Of a stretch of DNA of 64,000 nucleotides, positions 32,944 to 39,797 are shown one piece after another. Location of the stretch: the NCBI RefSeq assembly GCF_000426645.1, contig NZ_AUFT01000007.1, forward strand, positions 186,001 to 250,000, given 5' to 3'. This DNA is from Nakamurella lactea DSM 19367 (GTDB taxonomy: Bacteria > Actinomycetota > Actinomycetes > Mycobacteriales > Nakamurellaceae). The notes below the pieces were generated by a model. The model searched no databases. It was not told where the DNA came from and saw only the letters and a program-made list of their open reading frames with translations. Within the stretch, counting starts at the first letter, position 1; every line of letters begins with the position of its first letter. The position numbers were made by a program, and so were the translations under genes.

Positions 32944-33807
32944 TCAGCTGGACCAAGCGGCGTCGGGAAGCAACTCCTTGAGTGCGGTCGCCTGCTCTAC
33001 CCAGTGCTCGACGTTGTCGGCCCGCAGGGCGACATTCAGCACGGTGGCTCCGGCTTCGCGGTGCCGGCCGGCGAGATCGATGGTGCGCTCGGCCTCCCGG
33101 GTCGGGTCCAGAGGCGGCAGCGGCAGGATGACGTCGAAGCCGTCGGGGCTGACGCCTCGTGCCAGCAGCTCGGCCACCCGGTCGGGGCTCAGTCCGAACG
33201 GCGCCCAGCCGGTGGCCAGTTCCCGCGCCCGGCGCAGGGACCGCGGCGTGTAGCCGCCGATCCAGAGCGGCACCTCCGTCCGGGGTGCGTGCGGGTCGAC
33301 GACGAAGTCGTCGAACTCGAAGTGCGGCCCGCGATAACTCGGGGTCTCCCGGCCCCACGAGGCGCGCAGCGCGGCGATCGCATCGTCGGCGATGGCCCCG
33401 CGGTTGGCGAAATCCTTGCCCAGCAAGGCGAATTCGGCGGCTCCGCTGCCGACGCCGAGGCCGAGAATCACCCGGCCGCCGGAGAGTCGGTCGAGCGTGC
33501 CGTAGCTCTTGGCGATGTCCAGTGGGTGGTGGTAGCCCAGCACCAGCACGTGGGTTGCCAGGGCGATCCGCTCGGTCTTCGCGGCCAGAAAACCCAGGGT
33601 TGCCAACGGATCCCAGTAGGTGCCGCCGCCCTTGGCGGCGATCGCGGTCGGCACCGCGGTGTGCTCGCTGCAGGTCAGGTGGTGATAGCCGAGCCGGTCC
33701 GCGGCTTGTGCGATCGTGACGATCTCGGCAGTTCCGGCGCCGACCTCCCATGGGCTGAACTGGCCGGTCGGCCGGAACACGACGGGGGATAGGACGCCGA
33801 TGCGCAT
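32944..33807 (-). CDS. LLM-class (F420/FMN) oxidoreductase under a KstR2-type operator
   Basis: A 287-residue luciferase-like monooxygenase-fold protein. MRIGVLSPVVFRPTGQFSPW at the N-terminus is followed by HLTCSEHTAVP, LATHVLVLGYHHPLDIAKSYGTLDRLS and GVGSGAAEFALLG, typical of F420-dependent LLM oxidoreductases. A perfect KstR2-type operator lies only 12 bases before its start codon, so it belongs to the putative regulon even though transcribed towards the ipd operon. F420 enzymes of this type reduce or oxidise ketones and alcohols; a ring ketone or enone step is possible. Confidence 0.87.
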   Translation of the reverse strand: MRIGVLSPVVFRPTGQFSPWEVGAGTAEIVTIAQAADRLGYHHLTCSEHTAVPTAIAAKGGGTYWDPLATLGFLAAKTERIALATHVLVLGYHHPLDIAKSYGTLDRLSGGRVILGLGVGSGAAEFALLGKDFANRGAIADDAIAALRASWGRETPSYRGPHFEFDDFVVDPHAPRTEVPLWIGGYTPRSLRRARELATGWAPFGLSPDRVAELLARGVSPDGFDVILPLPPLDPTREAERTIDLAGRHREAGATVLNVALRADNVEHWVEQATALKELLPDAAWSS

Positions 33808-33818
33808 CTTCGGAGCCT

Positions 33819-33832
33819 AGCAAGCGCTTGGT
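33819..33832 (-). promoter_or_regulatory. KstR2-type operator upstream of the LLM oxidoreductase gene
   Basis: AGCAAGCGCTTGGT matches AnCAAGnnCTTGnT at all fixed bases. It ends 12 bases upstream of the start codon at 33807, so transcription must begin within or near it. I see no convincing -10 or -35 on this strand. Confidence 0.8.
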
Positions 33833-33984
33833 CGACGCGCATTCATGTGCCATCGCCCGCGCGCTCCGCCACGAGCATGGCCCCGGAAAACACCGACGCG
33901 GCGTGCAGGCCTGCTCGCTCAGCGTTGGCGGTAGGCGCTGCGCGGGGACGGATGTTGCGCACGAGCACGCTGCGCTTCGGACGC

Positions 33985-34926
33985 TCAGCCGACCGGGTGG
34001 TCTGCCAGCGCCGCCAGTCGGGTACCGACGTCCAGATCCGCCGACCAGGCCGTTCCGTTGACCGGATCGACCAGTCGGCCGCAGCCGCCGAGTTCGAGAA
34101 GGGCGAACACCCCGCCGCCGGCGTCGTCGAGCCGGTACGGCGGTGTCGGCGTCCGAAGGAACATCAGCCAGTCGACCGGCGGCACGTCCAGGACGTCATC
34201 GGGTGTGTCGCACCGCAGCGACCCGACCTGCGCGGCGGTCGGCCACCCGGCGGCGACGACGCCGGCCGGCTGCAGGCCGGCGGCGACCAACGGGCCCTCC
34301 TGGTCCGGGGTACCGCGATAGCGGCACACGCTGACCGATCCGGACCCGGGGACCGGCGGCAGCTTCGCCAGCCCCGGGATCGTTTCCGACTGCCAGACGG
34401 CCGGGCTCTTGGCGGTGGCGCCACAGTTGGTGGTGACCTCCAGTTCCGAACGCACTTGGGTGCCACGGGTTTCGGTCGTGATCGAGGTCGCGACGTCGAG
34501 TGCGTCCAGAACCTCGTGGCGTGGATGGCAGCCGTCGCCCGGCACGCCCGGTCGGATCCGCGATCCGTCGGCCAGGGTCAGCACGAATCCGGGCACCATG
34601 ACCAACATCGCGGTGCAGGCATCGGCGGTCCCGGAGGCGTCGGGCAGTCGCAGGGCGGTGACCAGCGCCGGGATCTTCTCGGCCGGCACCGCCCGGACCA
34701 CCGTGAAGTCCCACGAGCCCTTGCCCTTGACGTACTTCTCGGTCGTGCCACAGACAACCGCAGCGGTGACGTCGGCTGTCGGTCCGAGCGGCGTCAGTTC
34801 CGCGGGCTGCGCAACGCCGTCGCAGACGCCCTGCTGTTGGATGTCGGACGGCTGGTAGGCGCCGGGTGCCCGGCTGCACCCGGCAACCAGCACGAGGAGC
34901 AGCGCTGCGATCAGTGAACGCCTCAT
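33985..34926 (-). CDS. Cysteine-rich secreted lipoprotein, function unknown
   Basis: A 313-residue protein with a lipoprotein signal (MRRSLIAALLLVLVAGC, lipobox VAGC). The mature part has about eight cysteines in well-spaced contexts (GVCDG, AVVCG, DACT, DGCH, TNCG, VCRY, LRCD, GGCG), suggesting disulfides outside the cell. GGAGGTGGGC precedes ATG 34926; the in-frame GTG at 34983 is less likely. I recognise no catalytic motif. It is not part of the catabolic island judging by the lack of an operator. Confidence 0.8.
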   Translation of the reverse strand: MRRSLIAALLLVLVAGCSRAPGAYQPSDIQQQGVCDGVAQPAELTPLGPTADVTAAVVCGTTEKYVKGKGSWDFTVVRAVPAEKIPALVTALRLPDASGTADACTAMLVMVPGFVLTLADGSRIRPGVPGDGCHPRHEVLDALDVATSITTETRGTQVRSELEVTTNCGATAKSPAVWQSETIPGLAKLPPVPGSGSVSVCRYRGTPDQEGPLVAAGLQPAGVVAAGWPTAAQVGSLRCDTPDDVLDVPPVDWLMFLRTPTPPYRLDDAGGGVFALLELGGCGRLVDPVNGTAWSADLDVGTRLAALADHPVG

Positions 34927-35027
34927 GCCCACCTCCGGTCCCGGTCGTTCAGATGACGTCATGGTCGCCTCACCGGGTTGCACCGAAATGGTACGGACCG
35001 GAAGGGACCGGGGGGGGCACCAGCAAC

Positions 35028-35065
35028 ACAGCGGCGGCCAGGCCCGAAGGCCTGGCCGCCGCTGT
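35028..35065 (-). terminator. Hairpin terminator with UUCG loop after the protease gene
   Basis: A perfect 17-bp stem (arms 35028-35044 and 35049-35065) closes a four-base loop that reads TTCG on the minus strand, closed by a C-G pair. It lies 17 bases after the protease stop. No T-run follows, as is common in actinobacteria. Confidence 0.75.
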
Positions 35066-35082
35066 GCTTCGTCAGCCGTACC

Positions 35083-38000
35083 TCAGCCGACGTTGATAAA
35101 CGTCCGGCTGGTGGTGCCGCTCGCCGACAGCGCCGCCCAGCCCCAGTACCGCTGGGTCGGGTCCAGCCCGGAGAACGTCACCGGGATGGTGACCGGTGCA
35201 CCCTGGGCGCCGGTCGTCGTTGTCGCCGGGACGGAGGCGTTGCCGACCGGGGTGTTCTGGTCGACGAACCACCAGTTCACGGTGTACGGAGAGGAGTTGC
35301 CGACCGAGGCGGCGAACCCGTAGACCGTGCAGGTGAACGTGTATCCGACCGGCATACCGCTGACCGTGACCGTCTCGTCCGCGGTGCTGCCACCGCTGGA
35401 GGCGAATCCGCAATCCAGGTCGATGTCGTCGGCCGGCAGGCCGTGCGTCTCGAACCGGAAGGTGTACGGGCCGCCGGTGGCCGGCGCCTTCAGCGGGTAG
35501 GCGACGCTGTCCGCGCCGCCGGTGCCGGGCACGGCAACCTCGCCGCTCACCGTCGTCGAACCGACCAGACCCCTGATGGTGCCGGCGATCTGCTGGTTGT
35601 CGGCACCCGGTGTCACGGTGATGCCCACCGTTCCACTGGCGGCCGCGGGAGCCGTCACTCCGGCCGGTGCGGCGAAGGCCACCGGCCGGACCGCGATCGG
35701 GCTGCGGACCGAATGGTGAGAGCTGGACCAGGTCAGGAATCCGGTGGAGAAGATGGCCAGCGGCGCGGTGGTCCGGGCGAAGGTGATGGTGAACTTCGCC
35801 GTGGCGCCCCGCTTCACCTTCAGCACCGACGGCGTCACCGTGACGGTGAATCCGGCGACACCGGAGACGTGCGCCCGGTAGGTCTCGGTGCCGTTCCCGA
35901 CGTTGGTGACGGTACGGGTCACCGTCTGTGTGCCGGCCAGGTCACCGACCGCGATCGACGCCTGGTTGAGATCGCTGGCGTCCAGCGGAGCGCCTGCGGG
36001 ACAACCGTTGCAGCCCTGCCCGCGCAGGAACGCCCACCAGTCGTCGGCCCCGGAGTTGTAGACCAGGCCGGGGTCGCCGGCCCGGTTCGGCTGGGTGTAG
36101 CCGGCGCCCTGGTCGAACGGACTGGTGGTGCCGCCCTTGGTGTCGACCGCGGAGGTCATGATCGCGGACTTCACCATCATCGGCGTCCACTTCGGGTGCA
36201 GATCCAGCAGCAACGCACCGATGCCGGCGATGTGCGGCGAGGCCATCGAGGTGCCGGACAGGTAGTCGTAGCTCCGGCCGAAGTTCACCCCTGGCGCGGA
36301 CGCCGCCAGCACGTCGACCCCGGGGGCGGCGATGTCCGGCTTGATGATGTCGCCGTTACCGCGGAGCGACGGTCCACGGGAGGAGAACTCGATGATCCGC
36401 GGAAAAACCGTTGTGCTGCCGGTGTTCACCCCGGCCTGGATCTCCGCCGTGGCGCCGGCGCTGCGGGCGTAGGCGTGGATGGCGTCGTATTTCGCCTGGT
36501 TGTCGAACTCCAGGTGCACGGTCGGCACGAAGTGGTAATCGCCGTTGGTCCCGGCGTTGGACGGGTTCAGCAGGATCATCCCGACACCGCCGGCCTGCTG
36601 GACCACGTAACTCTTCTCGGTCCTGGCGTTGACGCCACGGTCGCACAGCACGATCTTGCCGGCCACCTTGGCCGGGTCGAGGCTGTCCGGGAAGCACAGG
36701 TTGGCATCCGAGTCGGCGGCGCCGGCGGCCTTGGCGGCCAACGACTCCACCAACGGGGTTGACGGCAAACCTGGCGTGGTCGACGCACCGATGTACTTCT
36801 GGCCGTTGCCCATCACCACGGTCGACTCGTTCACCGTGTAGGTCGCCGCCGCGGTGGTGGTCAGCCACGGGCTCGGATGGTCCAGCGTCGAGGTGCCCGG
36901 TCCGGAGTTGCCGGCCGAGACCGCGACGAAGACGCCGGCCTGCGCCGCGTACATGAAGGCGATCTCGTTGGCGCCGAAGTACGTGCTCTCGGTGGTGGAG
37001 CCGATCGAGTAGTTGATGACGTCGACACCGTCGGCGACGGCCGCCTCGGTGGCGGCGACCGTGTCGATCCCGGAGCAGCCGTCGGCCGCGACGCCGACCT
37101 TGCCGTTCCAGCAGGCCTTGTACATCGCGATGCTGGCGGCCGGCGCGATCCCGGAGACCTTCCCGAGGTCGTTGCCGTCCGGCATCACCGCTTCCGGGCC
37201 GAAGTTACCGGCTGCGGTGGACGAGGTGTGCGATCCGTGCCCGTCACCATCCCGCGGCGAGAGGTAGTCCTCGCCGACCCTGGCCCGGCCGAAACCGTCG
37301 ACGAAGTACTTGGCGCCGATCAGCTTGTCGCTGCACTCGGCGACCGGGAACGAGTTGTCCTCGCCGGCCACGCAGGAGCCCTTCCAGCCCTGGGGCGCGA
37401 CTTGGTCCTTCTTCTTCTTGGCCATCGGATCGAAGGACTCGCTCTCCGGCCAGATGCCGGTGTCGATCACCCCGACGATCACCCCCGAACCGGCCTTCTT
37501 GGAACCGCCCAACTCGTCCCACAGACCGTGCTTGCTCTCCAGCCCCAGCGCCTGGCTGGTCCGCAGTACGTCGGCGCTGCTGCCCTGGCCGCCGCCGTGG
37601 CCGCCGCCCTTGCTGCCGCCCGATCCCTTGCCCCAGCCCTTGCCGTGGTTCGGCTCGGCCGGCAGCGAATCCGGCTTCAGCAGTACGTCTTTGGTGACCT
37701 TGACGATGCCGGGCTGCTGGCTCAGCTGCTGTGCCTGCCGGCCGGTCAGCTGGGCCGCGAATCCCGGATAGACGGTGCTGAACTCGTAGATGGCCTTCGG
37801 ATTACCGACCTTGGCCCGGGCCTGGGCGCCCTTGGCGCGCAAGTAGCCGGCGTACCGCTGCGCGTTGGCCGATTTGGTGTCGACCTTCGCCCCGGCAGCG
37901 GGTTCGGTCTTCGCATACCCGGGGACGTGACCGTCGTAGGCGGCGACCGGCTGGGCGGCCAGCTGCACGATGTAGGTACCGTCGGTGAAGGTCTGAACGC

Positions 38001-38145
38001 TGCCCAGATCGTCCTGTGGTGAGGGATTCGGGGCTGTCTCTGCCGCGGCGGGGGTGACGCCGAGCACGGTCGCGAAGGTCAGTGCCATCGCGGACAGCGC
38101 AGCCAGGGAGCGGGTTCGCCGCCTGGCGCGAGCGGAGTGGGTCAA
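35083..38145 (-). CDS. Secreted subtilisin-like serine protease with PA domain
   Basis: A 1020-residue subtilase. The Arg-rich signal peptide ends near TPAAAE; an inhibitor-I9-type propeptide (YIVQLAAQPVAAYDGH to about residue 155) is followed by a Gly-rich linker and the S8 domain with Asp228 (VIDTGIWPES), His303 (GHGSHTSS) and Ser633 (SGTSMASPH). A PA-type domain is inserted between His and Ser (about residues 430-540). After the catalytic domain come an Fn3-like domain (TRTVTNVGNGTETYRA) and a C-terminal region of about 200 residues with two or three beta-sandwich-like segments that I cannot name. It degrades extracellular protein. Confidence 0.93.
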   Translation of the reverse strand: MTHSARARRRTRSLAALSAMALTFATVLGVTPAAAETAPNPSPQDDLGSVQTFTDGTYIVQLAAQPVAAYDGHVPGYAKTEPAAGAKVDTKSANAQRYAGYLRAKGAQARAKVGNPKAIYEFSTVYPGFAAQLTGRQAQQLSQQPGIVKVTKDVLLKPDSLPAEPNHGKGWGKGSGGSKGGGHGGGQGSSADVLRTSQALGLESKHGLWDELGGSKKAGSGVIVGVIDTGIWPESESFDPMAKKKKDQVAPQGWKGSCVAGEDNSFPVAECSDKLIGAKYFVDGFGRARVGEDYLSPRDGDGHGSHTSSTAAGNFGPEAVMPDGNDLGKVSGIAPAASIAMYKACWNGKVGVAADGCSGIDTVAATEAAVADGVDVINYSIGSTTESTYFGANEIAFMYAAQAGVFVAVSAGNSGPGTSTLDHPSPWLTTTAAATYTVNESTVVMGNGQKYIGASTTPGLPSTPLVESLAAKAAGAADSDANLCFPDSLDPAKVAGKIVLCDRGVNARTEKSYVVQQAGGVGMILLNPSNAGTNGDYHFVPTVHLEFDNQAKYDAIHAYARSAGATAEIQAGVNTGSTTVFPRIIEFSSRGPSLRGNGDIIKPDIAAPGVDVLAASAPGVNFGRSYDYLSGTSMASPHIAGIGALLLDLHPKWTPMMVKSAIMTSAVDTKGGTTSPFDQGAGYTQPNRAGDPGLVYNSGADDWWAFLRGQGCNGCPAGAPLDASDLNQASIAVGDLAGTQTVTRTVTNVGNGTETYRAHVSGVAGFTVTVTPSVLKVKRGATAKFTITFARTTAPLAIFSTGFLTWSSSHHSVRSPIAVRPVAFAAPAGVTAPAAASGTVGITVTPGADNQQIAGTIRGLVGSTTVSGEVAVPGTGGADSVAYPLKAPATGGPYTFRFETHGLPADDIDLDCGFASSGGSTADETVTVSGMPVGYTFTCTVYGFAASVGNSSPYTVNWWFVDQNTPVGNASVPATTTTGAQGAPVTIPVTFSGLDPTQRYWGWAALSASGTTSRTFINVG

Positions 38146-38515
38146 GTGCTACTCCTTGGGCCGGGCCGGACGCCTCGTTGCGTCCAGCTGGGAAGTGCGA
38201 ACAACCGGGACTGTGCGAGCGAGCACAGCTGTGCACACCCAAACCGAGCAGGTGCCCGGTCGTCAACGGTCGTGCCCCACTCGGTCTAGTCACGACCCCG
38301 GTACTGCTGCTTTCAGTGGCTGAATCGCCTGGCCGTCACCCCCGCCCGGAGTTCTGGTCAACCGTTAGGGAACAGGCAAGCGTTCGCTGCCCGTAATGTC
38401 GCGATCCACTCTGCTACTATTTGTCGAGTAGTACTAAAGGTTGCATAGTAGATATCGATCAGACCGGCGTCGCCGATGGCCGTCGGTCGCGAGTGAACTC
38501 AGTAGGGGTGGTCCG
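38146..38515. other. 370-base non-coding region between protease and PAP2 genes
   Basis: No convincing gene on either strand. It holds the promoters of the two divergent genes and an AT-rich block near 38411-38458 that contrasts with the GC-rich surroundings and carries the inverted repeat listed separately. Confidence 0.7.
38414..38451. promoter_or_regulatory. AT-rich inverted repeat upstream of the PAP2 gene
   Basis: CTACTAT (38414-38420) and ATAGTAG (38445-38451) are exact inverted repeats, with GAGTAGTAC between them. The block lies 65 bases before the PAP2 start and could contain its promoter and an operator; no regulator is identified. Confidence 0.4.
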
Positions 38516-39067
38516 GTGATCGGCTGGTTGGCGCAGTACCTGCTGTACGCCATGGTGATCGCCTTCGCGGCGATCTGGCTGTTCGCCGAGGACCGGGCGG
38601 GCAGGGTCCAGCTGGCCGGGTCGGCGCTGATCGGTCTGCTGCTGGTCTGGGTGCTGATCACGGTGGCCGCTGCGGTGCACGACGATCCGCGGCCGTTCGT
38701 GCAGAACCCTGCGCTGCAGCCGTTGATCGCGCATGCCGCCGACAACGGCTTCCCGTCCGATCATTCGGCGGCGGCGGGACTGATCGCGGTACTGATCTGG
38801 CTGCGCCACCGCTGGTACGGAACTCTGCTCGGCGTCGTCGCGCTAGTGCTCGGCGCCGCCAGGGTGGCGGCCCACGTCCATCACGTGCAGGACATCGTGG
38901 CCGGCCTGTTGATCGGCGGTGTCGCCGCCTGGCTCGGCAGCCTGGCGGCGGCTGCGTTGATCGGTCGGCTCGCGAGAAGCAGGGCTGACGGCACCCGCGG
39001 CCGGCTGGCGACCCTGCTCCACGGCAGCCGACTCAATGGCGGCCGGCCGACCGCGCAGCCGCGCTAG
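38516..39067 (+). CDS. PAP2-family membrane phosphatase
   Basis: A 183-residue integral membrane protein with about five hydrophobic segments. The PAP2 signature is split as usual: DDPRPF in the first motif, FPSDHSAAA in the second (PSDH for PSGH) and ARVAAHVHHVQD in the third. It probably dephosphorylates undecaprenyl pyrophosphate or a phosphatidic-acid-like lipid. GTG 38516 follows TAGGGGTGG; the longer reading from 38441 starts in the AT-rich block. Confidence 0.85.
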   Translation: MIGWLAQYLLYAMVIAFAAIWLFAEDRAGRVQLAGSALIGLLLVWVLITVAAAVHDDPRPFVQNPALQPLIAHAADNGFPSDHSAAAGLIAVLIWLRHRWYGTLLGVVALVLGAARVAAHVHHVQDIVAGLLIGGVAAWLGSLAAAALIGRLARSRADGTRGRLATLLHGSRLNGGRPTAQPR

Positions 39068-39144
39068 GCCCGCAAACCGCTAGGCCCGCAAACCGCTAGG
39101 CCCGCAAACCGCACTAGGCCCGCAAACCACCGGGCCCGCGAACC
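39063..39144. repeat. Tandem 16-bp repeat, five units
   Basis: CTAGGCCCGCAAACCG occurs three times exactly (39063, 39079, 39095), then with two extra bases as CTAGGCCCGCAAACCA (39113) and as a degenerate unit to 39144. It begins at the PAP2 stop codon and ends 35 bases before the DedA start. It is a slippage-type repeat, not a CRISPR array, since there are no spacers. Confidence 0.85.
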
Positions 39145-39179
39145 GCCAGGGCCCCAGAACTCGGACGAGGACGACCGTC

Positions 39180-39797
39180 ATGCAGCATTTCATCATCAGC
39201 TACGGGTATCTCGCGGTGTTCCTGCTCATGCTGGCCGAGTCGGCCTGCATCCCGATTCCGTCGGAAGTCACCATGCTGTTCGCCGGCGCGATCGCGGGCG
39301 GCGCTGTCGCCGGGGCGCAGCTGAGCCTGGTCGCGGTCACTGCGGCCGGAGTGCTCGGGAACGTCGTCGGCAGCTATCTCGCCTGGGGCGTCGGACGCTA
39401 CGGCGGCCCGGCGGCCTGGCGAAAGTGGGGTCGCTACGTCGGTGTGCGCGACCACGACATGGAGGTCGCGCAGCGCTGGTTCGACCGGCACGGCAGCGCC
39501 GCCGTCTGCTACGGCCGGCTGCTGCCGGTGGTCCGGACGTTCATCTCGTTGCCGGCCGGGTTCGCCGGGATGCGGCCGGTGCGGTTCGGCCTGTACACGC
39601 TGGCCGGCTGCATCCCGTGGACCCTGGCGCTGGCCTGGATCGGCGCCGCCGTCGGCAGCAACTGGCAGCGGATCGCCGATGGATTCCACGGACCCACCCT
39701 GGTGATCGGCGCGGTAATCGTGGCCGCGGGCGTGATCGGTCTGGTGGTCCACCTCCGTCGCCGTCGGCGCCGGCCGGCGGCCGCCCGGCCGCGCTAG
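39180..39797 (+). CDS. DedA-family membrane protein
   Basis: A 205-residue protein with the DedA/SNARE-associated fold. The family features are AESACIPIPSEVTMLFAG, GRYGGPAAWRKWGRY and the reentrant segment CYGRLLPVVRTFISLPAGFAGM with the conserved Arg residues. Four to five membrane segments are visible, ending in an Arg-rich tail. Members flip polyprenyl or phospholipid carriers and keep membrane potential. It follows a PAP2 phosphatase, an association seen often, which supports a shared role in lipid-carrier recycling. Confidence 0.9.
   Translation: MQHFIISYGYLAVFLLMLAESACIPIPSEVTMLFAGAIAGGAVAGAQLSLVAVTAAGVLGNVVGSYLAWGVGRYGGPAAWRKWGRYVGVRDHDMEVAQRWFDRHGSAAVCYGRLLPVVRTFISLPAGFAGMRPVRFGLYTLAGCIPWTLALAWIGAAVGSNWQRIADGFHGPTLVIGAVIVAAGVIGLVVHLRRRRRRPAAARPR

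Noticed and set aside
38370-38390. KstR2-like site GCAAGCGTTCGCTGC.
   Set aside because: Two mismatches in the core CAAGnnCTTG and adjacent to unrelated genes.
39063-39144. Possible CRISPR array.
   Set aside because: Units are 16 bases, head to tail with no spacers; it is a simple tandem repeat.
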